DNA from: Vicugna pacos
Taxonomy: Eukaryota; Chordata; Mammalia; Artiodactyla; Camelidae
Assembly (NCBI RefSeq): GCF_048564905.1
Contig: NC_132993.1
Coordinates: forward strand, 10,811,001 to 10,875,000
Length of the DNA stretch: 64,000 nucleotides
Direction of reading: 5' to 3'
Shown: positions 11,896 to 22,592 of the stretch, piece by piece
How positions within the stretch are numbered: the first letter of the stretch is position 1
Layout of the letters: every line of letters begins with the position of its first letter
The notes under the pieces: generated by a model
The model's input: the letters and a program-made list of their open reading frames with translations, nothing else
The model's database searches: none
What the model was told of the DNA's origin: nothing
Position numbers and translations under genes: made by a program

Positions 11896-11910
11896 CTGCC
11901 CCCTAGTGGA
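11896..11910 (-). promoter_or_regulatory. CTCF-like motif upstream of TRBV29
   Basis: The minus strand reads TCCACTAGGGGGCAG, a near-ideal CTCF core, about 157 bases upstream of the TRBV29 start codon and in the same orientation as the gene. Confidence 0.65.
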
Positions 11911-12548
11911 GCTGTGTGGGTCTTCACTTCAGCTGTGTCTTCATTCACAAGGCTCCCAGCCTGCAACTGCCATCCTTCTGTCAGGTATCCACCACCTCCC
12001 CGTCCACCATCACTGACTGATCACCTGTACGTGCTACCCTTTGGGTAGAAAGCAAGAATGAGATGCGGTATTGACCTCAGGAAACTAAAGGTAAAATTTT
12101 AGATTATGTGGGAATCTTATAACTCAGCATTTCAACTGTTTAGTTCTCACTGGGGTTGCCCCAAACTGAACTCATTTATCCTCCCCTGACGTGTGCTCCA
12201 TAAACTGGCTCCTATTCCTGAATTCCTCCCTCCTAATAAATGGTATCCCCATTCTTCTTGTTGTCCAGGCTCAGAAATTCATGTTTTCTTCTCACTTGCC
12301 TCATTTATTAATTCACAGCTTAAATGCATTTTCTCTCACATCTCCTCCTAATTTTGGTTGTTACAGTCATGACTACTTGGTTCCCCTTTACTTGAACTCT
12401 GTATATTTATAATTTATAAAGTTTCTTCTAATTCAACTCAGCGTGCACGATGAGACAGGTCATTCCTCTGTAAAATTTGACCACAGTACTAAGGTCCTTT
12501 TTCTTCATCCAGCTGATTTCCTCTATCGTGGAACTTCCTGAAATAGTT
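11911..12548. other. Intergenic DNA
   Basis: Unique-looking sequence between TRBV29 and a large L1 fragment. I see no gene or clear repeat in it. Confidence 0.45.
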
Positions 12549-13800
12549 TTTTTTTAATTGAAGTATAGTCAGTTTACAATGTGTCAGTTTCTGGTGTACA
12601 GCATGTTTCAGTCATACATATAGTTATATGTGTTTGTTTCCATATTCTTTTTCACTCTAGAGTACTACAAGTTATTGAATATAGTTTCCTGTGCTATACA
12701 GAAGAAACTTATTGTATATCTTTTTTATATATATGGTAGTTAGTATTTGCAAATCTCAAACTCCCAATTTATCCTTTCCCACTCTCTTTACCCCCCGGTA
12801 ATCATAAGTTTGTTTTCTATGTCTGTGAGTTTGCTTCTGTTTTGTAAATAAGTTCATTTGTGTCTTTTTTTTTTTTTTTACATTCCACATATGAGTGATA
12901 TCATGTAGTATTTTTCTTTCTCTTTCTGGCTTACTTAGCTTAGAATGATGCTCTTCAGTCCATCCCTGTTGGTACAAATGGCATAATTTTATTTTTTTTA
13001 TGGTTGAGTAATATTCTATTGTATAAATACACCACAACTTCTTTATCTAATCATCTGTGATGGACTTTTAGGTTGTTCCCGTGTCTTAGCTAATGTAAAT
13101 AGTGCTGCTATGAACATTGGGGTGTATGTTTGTTTTTTAATTAGAGTTCCCTCTGTATATCTGTCTAGGAGTGGGCTTGCTGGATCATACAGTAAGTCTA
13201 TTTTTAGTTTTTTGAGGAATCTCCATACTGTTTTCCATAATGGCTGCACCAAACTACATTCCCATCAAGCAGCGTAGGAGGGCTCCCTTTTCTCCACACC
13301 CTCTCTGGCGTTTATCGTTTGTGGACTTTTGAATGACTGCCATTCTGTCTGGTGTGAGGTGGTACCTCATTGTAGTTTTGATTTGCATTTCTCTGATAGT
13401 TAGCAATATTGAGAAATTTTTCATGTCCCTGTTGGCCATTTGTATGTCTTCACTGAGGTACTGCTTGTTTAGTTCTTCTGCCCATTTTTGGATTGGATTG
13501 TTTGGTTTTTTGTTATTAAGCCGTAAAAACTGTTTATATAATCTGGAAGTTAAGCCCTTGCCAGTTGCACCACTTCCAAATATTTTCTCCCATTCCATAG
13601 GTTGTCTTTTTATTTTGCTTACAGTTTCTTCTGCTGTGCAAAAGCGTGTAAGTTTAATTAGATCCCTTTTGTTTATTTTTGCTTTTATTCTTATTTGCCT
13701 GGGGAGACTGCCCCAGGAGAACATTGCTAAGATTTATGTCAGAAAATGTTTTGCCTATTTTTTTCTGGGAGGTTTATAGTGTCTTGTCTTATGTTTAAGT
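12549..13800 (-). mobile_element. L1 LINE, 3' part with ORF2 remnants
   Basis: Reverse-oriented L1 with 3' UTR ('gtttacaatgtgtcagtttc', 'gaatatagtttcctgtgcta') followed by broken ORF2 coding sequence. Minus-strand peptides include [49 protein letters not shown] and [13 protein letters not shown], typical of the ORF2p C-terminal region. Several frame breaks and 5' truncation show it is dead. Confidence 0.9.
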
Positions 13801-13879
13801 CTTTAAGCCATTTTGAGTTCTGAAATTGTTTATACTTCCATAAACTTGCTTTCCATGTATTATTTCAGTCTATCTATGA

Positions 13880-14070
13880 ATTAGGCTATTGAGGCAACAA
13901 TTATTTCATTTTTACAGATTTTAAGACATTTTACAGATTAGGCATAAAGATCTTATATAACCTATCAAGGTTGACAAAATCCAAGTGAGTGACAGAGGCA
14001 GGACTCAAATCCATGTCTATGTGACTCCAAAGATCAAGAGCTAATGTCAGTACAATTCAGGACTGCCTCA
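13880..14070. mobile_element. MIR SINE remnant
   Basis: Contains 'catttttacagatt', 'gacagaggcaggactcaaat' and the 'gtctatgtgactccaa' block, fitting a diverged MIR element. Confidence 0.6.
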
Positions 14071-16339
14071 CTTTTGCTTGTGCCTTACTAGAGTAGAAGC
14101 TGGTGGATGACTGAGAGCTTCAGGTCTAATAGCCTAAAGTAAACGAGGGACCTGGAGAAAGAAGTTCTTGCCAAACTAACTTGTTTATTTGATTCTGAGT
14201 TTCCATCTATTATAAGACATATGGTTAAAAACATAATTGTTATTTTGGGGTGGTGGTTAGTTCCACTACATGAGAAATGAATATTGATTACAGGACTTGG
14301 CAATATTTTAGAAAAATAAATCTGTGGAAAACAATTTTCCTTATAATAGAGGAAATGCGGTATGTTGGGGATACTAATACTCCAGTAGCCCCTTGTATGG
14401 TGTGCACGTGTAGCTTCTGCATCTACGGGAGATGTTAGAGACAGAGGTTCAAAATAAACCCTACTAAGTAGTATACTGGTGAAAGGTAGAGAATAATCCA
14501 ATTTTTTCTTGACATGTAGGAGTACAGCAAAATTTCCTGGTCAAATATATCATACTTTCTTCCAAAACAATCCCCCACATCTTCTATTTTAGCCATCCTA
14601 AGTTTTCCTGAAAATTACCGAATTACTTACTGCAAGAGTCTGAAATCTAAGAAAGCGCTGACTCCCCATTCCATTTCGATGGAACAGCGCACTGCTCAGG
14701 GGTCCGGTGGATCAGCACGGATGCAGAGGTCTTCTCCCTGCTGAGAGAGCCTCGAACAAAATGCTCCTGCAGGTTTTTGGACCCTAGGGCCAGGGAGGAG
14801 GGTGTGACCGGAGGGCTAGTGGTGAAGCCCTGGGTACTGAGTCAGAGTGGGGAAAAATGTCCCAGGACCCCTCCCCCTCTTCCCACTAGGAGGCTCCCTC
14901 TAGGAGACCCCTCCCCAAGCCCCGAGGCCTCAAATAAAGAGACTTCAGGATGCAGTCTTAGGACCAGTAATGCAAATCTTATGCAGAAGAATGACAAGCT
15001 GTGGGGGTCTGAATGCTTGACTACAACTCCCTTCAGAGACTGCCCTGCGTGGGCTGCGCCCCAAGGCTGGTGTGGGGGTGGTAGCCTCCCGCTGTGAACC
15101 TGCAGACGGGTGTCTGTTTAGCTTCCTAACTGAAACTAAGCGAGGTGAGAGATGCTGGAAGAAGCAGGTGCACCCGCGTCAGCACAGACGCGGAGAGGAA
15201 CCGGGTCTGGGGAAAGCGCTCCCTCTACATGGGCTCCACTGAGGAGGTGGCAGCTGTGATGGGGAGGCTCCCAGGCAGCGCTGGAAACAGACTCTCAGGC
15301 TCATGCCTTTTCTGTTCCCCTGCAGCGATTTTCTGAGTCTGGGCAATGCTTTCTGTGGGGAATTAAAAAAAGAAAAAAAAACTTTGGAGAGATTGTAGGA
15401 CTCCCAGACACCCTGGATGTCCACCGAGGGTAAATGTTTGTAGATGAGATGTTCTGTTATTTACTGTTACTCTGTGAAGGTGTGTTTTCTCTCTTCTGGA
15501 TGTTGACCCACAGCCAGGAGACTCGTGACTCCTGCCTTTTCTCAAAGAAAGAATTCACTCCTTCATTCTAGTGGGACCTCTCACAAAACATTGCAGGGTA
15601 TTTCTTTTAACTGTTTCTCTGTTATTTTTATCCAAAGTCAACCCAAGTCCTGTCTTTCATATGAGCTTTATCCTGAGTGTTGTAATACACATTGATTTAT
15701 TTTTTTCTTTGAATTCTTCTACATCAAAATTTAGCACTGAATCAAAATATATTTTCATATGCCCATTTTTTCTCATTAATGGTTTTGCAAATCCCCTGCA
15801 TTTTGGGGCTTCTTTTTTTCTGTATATATACACATTATTGAAGTATAGTCAGTTTTCAATGTGTCCATTTCTGGTGTACAGCATAATGCTTTAGTCATGC
15901 ATATACATAGATACATATATTCGTTTTCATATTTTTTTCACCGTAAGTCACTGCAAGATATTGAATATAGTTCCCTGTGCTATACATTCTGGGATTTCTA
16001 ATACCCTTTACATTGCTTGTGTACTCCCAAACAGAAGAGATTCACTTAATATTTACTGAGGGGATACTTCATTCTTAAAAATAAACAAATACTTTCTCCA
16101 AATGATCGTGACTGCAGTTAGAACCTAATTCTTACCACATTCTGCACCACAGTTCCCGATCAGAATTTTCAAATAAAACATTACTGACCTTTCAGAGAAC
16201 CTGGAGAAAGATTTATTTTTCAAAATCAGTTTTCCTCTTTTTAGATTGAATGAGCAAAACTCAAATTCCACAAACTTTCTCTTGAATCAGCACATGGACA
16301 ATAAAGTTTATGTCAACCAAGGGTTTAGATTGTGTGAGG
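14071..16339. other. Intergenic DNA with one short L1 tail
   Basis: Mostly unique-looking sequence. A GC-richer part spans about 14640-15350 but no exon was recognised there. An L1 3' fragment sits at about 15833-15990. Confidence 0.45.
15833..15990 (-). mobile_element. L1 3'-end fragment
   Basis: Reverse L1 tail with 'ttgaagtatagtcagttttc', 'ttctggtgtacagcataatg' and 'gaatatagttccctgtgcta'. It has the same 3' end type as the L1 copies elsewhere in the window. Confidence 0.8.
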
Positions 16340-16352
16340 GCCCTCTAGTGAG
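16340..16352 (-). promoter_or_regulatory. CTCF-like motif downstream of TRBV28
   Basis: The minus strand reads TCACTAGAGGGCC, one base off the CCACTAGAGGGC core. It lies about 410 bases beyond the TRBV28 RSS and has the same orientation as the V genes. Confidence 0.4.
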
Positions 16353-16397
16353 ACATCAGGAGCAAAGATACTGAGCAAAGGAGCAAATGTACAGTAA

Positions 16398-16444
16398 GAG
16401 GGACAAGGGAAGGGAAGGGAGGGGAGGGGAGGGGAGGGGAGGGA
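16398..16444 (+). repeat. G-rich (GGGGA)n tract
   Basis: At least eight runs of three or four G separated by single or double A. It could form a G-quadruplex on the plus strand. It lies about 320-365 bases past the TRBV28 RSS. Confidence 0.9.
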
Positions 16445-16761
16445 AAGGAAGGCTGATTTAAAAGATAGTAGGGTGGGGAAGGGCTTCCTCAGTGTGACTC
16501 TGTGAGAGGGCCCCTCCTCCTGGTTGGGGCAGAGTATCATGAATTTAGACAACACATCAGGCTGAGCAGGTTAACGTCAGAATGGCCCCTAACTTGGAAA
16601 GGAGTATTGAATGGGTCCTGAAAAATAACCCGTGCTGTTCTAGCCAAGATGTGTGCCTGTGGGCTCGGTTCCTTCTCACTGTCTACCTGTCGTCTAATGG
16701 GCACACATGTGCCACTGGAGCAGCGTAACTCAGCCCTGAGTCACTCTTCCCTTGCATCTGC

Positions 16762-16800
16762 CCTTTTTGTGCAGAGAGGATGTGGCCGTGCAGTGCTGTG
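16762..16800 (-). other. TRBV28 recombination signal (23-RSS)
   Basis: Minus strand: heptamer CACAGCA, 23-base spacer, nonamer ACAAAAAGG. CAC and the A-rich nonamer core are conserved; the last two heptamer bases are non-consensus. Confidence 0.88.
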
Positions 16801-17259
16801 GATATACTGCTGGCGCAGAGGTACACAGATGTCTGGCTGGTGCTGGCGGACTCCAGGGTCAGGGCGAAACGCTCTTTCTTCTTCCTGGAGACATTGTACT
16901 CTTCGGGCATATCTCCTTTCTCAACAATGTCGACACCATATGAGTAGTGCAGCAGTTGCAGACCCAGAGCTGGGTCTTGTCGATACCAGAACATTCTCTC
17001 ATGGCCCATGTCCTGTACACAGTCTATCAGAACTTTCTCTCCCATTCGTTTGACCAGATATCTTGGAATTTGGATTACTTTTGCATCCATGAGGCCTATG
17101 GAAGACGGATGGGGGAGGTGAAAAAAGAGGTCACTGGGAAGCCTGATGAAGGAGTAATCTTATCCAGGGTCTAGAAATAATAGAACAAAGGTTTGCCATG
17201 ACCTCCCCAAACTCACCTACTCCCAGGAAACAAAAGGCACAGAGGAGCCTGATTCCCAT
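16801..17259 (-). CDS. TRBV28: T-cell receptor beta variable gene TRBV28
   Basis: V gene for the TCR beta chain. Exon 1 is 17259-17217 (leader MGIRLLCAFCFLGV, donor GTGAG) and exon 2 is 17095-16801 after acceptor TTCCATAG. The mature part begins DAKVIQIPRYLVKR. The first Cys is in LIDCVQDMGHE, Trp in MFWYRQDPALGL, CDR2 around YGVDIVEKGDM, and the exon ends YLCASSI. The CVQDM(G/D)HE and MFWYRQDP blocks are shared with human TRBV28. The reading frame is open with good splice sites. The leader is two codons shorter than in most neighbours. Predicted functional. Its upstream region carries a GT/GC alternating tract. Confidence 0.94.
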
Positions 17260-17420
17260 GGCAGGTTTAAGGCAAGGGTGCATCTTTCCCCAGGACCAGG
17301 CTCTGGGCAAATTGACTATGAAGTCCCTGTCCCGCCCACACTCGTAATCTCTCAGCCACCTGCTAGATTCTAGAGAGGTTGGAAGAGCTAAAGTGAAAGC
17401 CATCCCTTTTCTTTGTGAGA

Positions 17421-17450
17421 GTGTGTGTGTGTGTGTGTGCGCGCGCGCGC
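17421..17450. repeat. (GT)n-(GC)n alternating tract
   Basis: About 30 bases of strictly alternating purine-pyrimidine, GT repeats turning into GC repeats. A strong Z-DNA-type sequence about 165-190 bases upstream of the TRBV28 start codon. Confidence 0.95.
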
Positions 17451-17664
17451 AAGGTGATCTGTAGAAGGAACTGCTTACAAGGGAAGCCCTTGGCTTGATC
17501 TGGGAACTTGTTTCGGGAGCACTCCCACCACTTGATAACTTGTGAGTGTGATTCATTGTACCTGCCTGCAGAAACAATGGAGTCTACGCTGAACACTGCT
17601 CTGTCTCCTTGAGTCTAGAATTTGGTATATGCTAGGCAGCAAATGCCTATGTGATCAGCTCTAT

Positions 17665-18055
17665 GAGTTTGCTGGGACTGCCAGAATGAAGCCCCATAGA
17701 CTGTGAGACTTAAACAACAGAACTTTATTTTCTCCCTGTCCTGGAATCTAGACGTTCGAGATCAAAGTGTTGGCAGGGTTGGTTTCTTTTGCCGCCTTTC
17801 TCCTTGGATGGTATGTGGCTGTCTTCTCCCTCTGTCCTCGCAGTGTCCTCCCTCTCTGTGTGTGTCTGTGCCCTAATTTTCTCTTCTTATAAGGGCATCA
17901 GGCATACTGGGGAAGGGCTCATCCCAACGGCCTCATTTAATCTTAGTTACTGCTTTAGAGAACTTATCATCCCCAAATATAGTCACACCCTGACGTACTG
18001 AGGGTTAGGACTTCACCATGTGAACTTTGAGGGGATCCAATTCAGCGCATAATAC
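17665..18055 (-). mobile_element. MLT1-type MaLR LTR fossil
   Basis: Reverse-oriented LTR remnant with 'acttaaacaacagaacttta', 'gagatcaaagtgttggcagg' and the 'ccaattcagcgcataata' end. An ancient solo-LTR-like fossil, broken and diverged. Confidence 0.65.
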
Positions 18056-18489
18056 CAGCCACCCAAAGTAGAGTCTCTAACGGGCTTCTCTGGGCAGAGA
18101 CATTACACACAGTTTGCTTCATTTCTATCGCTGGGGTGAAAGTGTGTGCCTTCATGGGAGGGAGAGGGCATAAGAACATCTCACAAGGATTCCTCCAAAC
18201 TCTGCCAATGTCTTCTTTCCCTGATGCTCTAGCTGTGTATCCCTTACAAGGTCTGTGTGATGATCTTAGCCGTGAATACAACCATAATGCGAGTCCCATC
18301 AGTCTTTCTTGTGAGTCTCTGAAAGTGCGTCTCCAGAAGTCGGATTTTTTTTTTTCTTGACCAGCTCTGATTAGGACTGCTTTACTGTTTCTCCCTCTCT
18401 CAATGTACATTTCTTTCACAGCACGTTCAGTTTTTCATACAATATTATTTAACAACAGTAATTGTGACAAGTAATGTATTGGTTTCAGA

Positions 18490-18720
18490 CGTTGCTGCTA
18501 GACTGCCTGGGCTTCAAACTTGGCTCTTTGACTTACCAACTTTGACCATGGGCAAATTCTGGGCCTCAGTGTCCTTATATGTAAAATGGAACTAATAAAA
18601 GTACCAACCTCACAGGGTTATGGTAAGAAGGCAGCAAGCTGATACGTATAAATTGCTTATAACTGTGCCTGTCTCAATAAACGTAGCCATTAAAAGCATT
18701 GACTATTATCACTACATCCA
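18490..18720. mobile_element. MIR SINE remnant
   Basis: Contains 'ctgcctgggcttcaaacttg', 'gggcaaattctgggcctcag' and 'tgtaaaatggaactaataa', matching the MIR core and flanks. Confidence 0.7.
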
Positions 18721-19281
18721 TCATTTACTGAAGATTAATTTTGTCTCAGGCACTATGTTAAAATTCCTCACTGATTTTTAGCAGCCTTAAGTAAGACTTT
18801 GTCTTTTTAGATTTGCCTTCCAAAATATTTCTGTAGGAATAGTTTTTCAATGAAGTCTAATCTATAAAATTAAAACTACACTTACTATGCCATGGTTTAG
18901 CCACCATGGATATTAAACTTTCATCCATTACCAAGCATCCTGTATAATCTCTGTTGATTTTTCTCTAAGTCTCATGATACATGTGTAATAGGTACCTCAT
19001 CCAAATTCATCTGCTCATCTGCTAGGAAGGAAAAGCTACAAACTCCAGGGCTCCAATTCTGATATTAACCATCAATTTTTTTCCTCTGAATTCCTGGTGA
19101 ATCTCTTAACCAGAAGTGGTCAGAAGAAATATGTCTGGCTTGGTGTTCTGGTTCAAGTTCTGCCTTCCTGTTGTGCTGCTCTCTGCTTTTGAAATGATTT
19201 ACTTTAGCATTTAGGGGACTTTATCAGATTCTAGTAGCTCCCAGCCGTCCAGAGGACATCTTTGCATCCAGGTTGGCATCT
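18721..19281. other. Intergenic DNA
   Basis: AT-rich sequence with no recognised gene. Parts may be old repeat but I cannot name them. Confidence 0.4.
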
Positions 19282-19848
19282 TGTATTGCAGAGTATCGTA
19301 GCAGAAAATACAAACCTGACTCCATATTGGATCTATTCCGTTGGCTCTAGCCTTTAAGCTCTGTTGCTTGCGCTTAGTCATGCTGGCTCTGCACCTTTGT
19401 AAAAGAAGGTTGCCAATAGCCTGAATTATGCATAATAGCCCTTTCTATAGGCTCTGCCTCCCAGGCTTGACCCTCAAAGGTATAACACTTCTCATTCCTA
19501 GAGAGATAAAAAGTTGCAGAACAGAGAGTAACATTTGTCTTGCTGGAGGTTTGCAGGAACATCGTGACTAGACTCAGGTGGACAACGCAAGAACGAAGGA
19601 TTGTTACATCCCCTTCAGGGTCTGTCAGGCACCAAGAAGTCTGCAACAACCAGCCACACCTCCTCCTCTTCTAGTATAAAAGAAGCCTGAATTATAACTC
19701 AGATAAGATGGTTGTTGGGGATGCTAGCCCACCATCTTCTCAGTCTGCTGACTTTCTGAATAAAGTTGTTTTTCTTTACCCCAATGTCTTGTCTTGCAAT
19801 TTATTGGCTTGTCGTGTGGCGAGCGGTCTGAGCCTGGACTCGGTAACA
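19282..19848 (+). mobile_element. Endogenous retrovirus LTR (ERV1-like), apparently solo
   Basis: An LTR-like block of about 570 bases from TG to CA. It has an AATAAA signal near 19760 and a 3' part with 'cttgtcgtgtggcgagcggt' and 'ggactcggtaaca', typical of gammaretrovirus-like LTR ends. No internal gene region follows directly. A fossil; age uncertain, younger than the MaLR copies. The 5' edge is approximate. Confidence 0.6.
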
Positions 19849-19984
19849 ATAGGAGAAATTTATATGTAATTTTCATAGTACATAATATTAAAGAATTAGA
19901 AAATCTTTGTTAGGTAAGATAATATTAAGATAATATAAACATGTCATTATTTTCTAGAGCTTTCTAAAATCTGGAGTGAAATAT

Positions 19985-20530
19985 TGTTACCAAGGCTGTT
20001 GCCCCAGAATCACACCCCTGGCTCCGCCCTCTAATGGCAACCAATTACTCTTATCTTCAGGAGGAAGCTGCAAAGACTAAATAAGAAGAACTGACTAGAG
20101 CGAACTACGCCCAAGATGGTGGCAGATTTGACTTCCAATAGACCTTGAGCTTCATTATATGCTCATTATAATTCATTAGCATGCTAAATGACACACCCAC
20201 CAGTGCCATGACAGTTGACAGATGCCATCACAACGACTGGAAGATCCCCTACAAGGACAGGAAAGGAGTGATGCACCAGGTCCAGGTCCAAGCCACACCC
20301 CTGTTCTTGGATAACTCATGAATATTCCTTCCACTCTTTCCAGATCCCTCCTTTTACTTTTTGACTCTCCTATGTATTTAGTGTCTCCACTCAAACTGGG
20401 CTGAGAAATTGATTTGTGAACTAGGCTCCCACTTCTCCACTCTTTGGTCATTGAATAAAGCTCATGCTGTTTCAGCGACAGTCTCAGTGTCTGTTTTGTT
20501 ACTGGCTGCACAAATCTGACAGGAAAAAGA
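19985..20530 (+). mobile_element. Second endogenous retrovirus LTR-like element
   Basis: Begins 'tgttaccaaggctgttgcc', carries an AATAAA signal at about 20455 and then 'cgacagtctcagtgtctg' and 'tgttactggctgca', an ERV1-like U5. It differs in sequence from the preceding LTR, so it is a different family and not a pair with it. A solo-LTR-like fossil with approximate edges. Confidence 0.55.
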
Positions 20531-22237
20531 ACTCCCCTGACCAAGACAAGGGATCTTAGCCTGAGCCAGGACCCATGCACGGGTCCAGTCAAACAGTTTG
20601 GTAACATTATGATGTCTGGAAATTGCTCCCAAATACATCAACTAAAAGTGTCGTGAATAGAAGAAGGAAGGACAGCAAAATACTAATGACTGCTTTTGGG
20701 TAACAGGGCTCATTATTATTCTCCTTGCTTTTGCAACTGAAATTTTTCATAATAAAAAGCTTGAAAATGTTATACCAAGAGAAACGTGGAAAGTACAAAT
20801 TATTTTTATCCAGTGCTCTACCACAACATTCAAATAAGCACCATCTCTTCTATGAAGTAATTGACTTACATTTTTCAAAATTGTCATGATTACAAAAGAT
20901 GAAGACAGACTGAGGAAAATTCCAGATTAAAGAGCAAAGGGACACAAAAACTCAACACAAGATGTAATTTTGGATTGGACTACAGACCAGAATCTTTTTC
21001 CCTTTTTGCTATAAAGGACATTATTTGGACAATTGCAAACATGAGTAAAATAATACATAATGATGTAAAAAAAATAATAAAACCTAATTGAAAGTTGTTC
21101 TGCTTTTATTATCACCATGTGCCAGAAATTCTAAACAATTTTGGTGATAAAAGATGCAATATTTGTCCTTCTGTGACTGGCTTATTTCACTTAGTGTAAC
21201 GTCAAACACCTGGAAGCAGAAAGAAGCATCATTGCCAAGGGCTGTGGGGGGTGGGGGGGATGCCCATAAAATCCACACCCTTTTTCTCTTTAATTCTTTC
21301 TTCATTTACACACCACCACTCTGCCCACCCATTCTGCTGTACAGCCGTTGTACTGTCTTTACCTTTTTAAATTTAGTCCAAACACTGAGATGCCTTTGTT
21401 CTCTGACCTAAACCCAGGTCTATAATATTGTTTTCTGTTTCATACTTTCATTCTTTATTCTTACAAATTCCCTTTCACTTTTTTCTACATATGTTTCTAA
21501 GAACATATCTCAAGTCTTCTTTGTTACACTTGAGGAATTGGAGGGAATCCCAAACAAAGAAACTTTGAGAAAACTGTAGATTCTCCATCTAAACAGAGAG
21601 GGACCTGAATTCCTGGATGGACAGAGAAAATCTCACATTTCACGTGTGCATCTGTGTGTGTCCATGTAACTTTGTGTCATTCTATGTAAGTGTATGATCC
21701 TCTTTTTTATTTTTTCATGCAATTTGGGTACATTTACTTTTAATCATTTTGGTTTTTTCTCTAATATGAAACACATCAAAGTTATATTCAGGAACTAGTT
21801 TTTAAGGATTGCTGCAAAACCGTGCTCCTTGACTGCCCTCCAAAACTCCTGGTTACTCACATGAAAAACTGGATAATTTGGTTTTCATCAAGACTGGCAA
21901 GGGGATTAAGTGCACAGAATATGAAGAGTTGAGTTTGAAGTACAAATGGAGATTTCAAGTGACATCACCATGTAGAAAGTTGTATAAATTGGAGTGAAGC
22001 TCAGATTAGCTATCTGGCTAGAACACTTAATTTGGAAGTTATTAGAATAGAGATTTTTATTAAAGTGATAAAGTTGGAATGCTACTGTTCAGGCAAAGTG
22101 AATAAAGTAATAAGAAGAGGGAAAAGGATGGAATACTGAAGAAAATCATTTTTAATGGAAGAATATAGAAATAGTAGTCTACCAAGGACAGTGGCAGTGA
22201 GTGAACCAAAAATTAAGACTAGAATATTGTGAATAGT
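20531..22237. other. AT-rich intergenic DNA
   Basis: No recognised gene. Some sections resemble old LINE sequence but not clearly enough to name. Confidence 0.4.
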
Positions 22238-22592
22238 GTTCTGTCTTAGTCTGTTCAGATGCTATAACAAAAATACTACAGATTGGATGACTTAAAAACA
22301 CCAGAAACTTATTTCTCACAGTTCTGGAGGCTGGAAGTCTGAGAGCAGGGTGCCTGCATTGTCTGGTGGGGGCTGTTTTCTGGTTACAGCCTTCTTGCTG
22401 TAGCCCCACTTTGTGGAAGGGGCTAGGGAGCTCAGTGGGGTCTCTTGTAAAAGGGCGCTATTCCCACTCATGGGAGCTCCACCCTTACAACCTAGTCATC
22501 TCCCAAAGACCCTGCCTCCTAATACCAGCCCATCTGCGATTAGAATTTCAACATACATTTTGGGGGAACATAAACATCCAAACCATAGCATG
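22238..22592 (-). mobile_element. MLT1-type MaLR LTR fossil
   Basis: Reverse-oriented LTR with 'gtcttagtctgttcagatgc', 'tatttctcacagttctggag' and 'acatccaaaccatagca'. The best preserved of the reverse MaLR copies here. Ancient solo LTR. Confidence 0.75.

Noticed and set aside
13333-13779. Plus-strand 148-codon hydrophobic frame
   Set aside because: Antisense of L1 ORF2 remnants, which explain the sequence.
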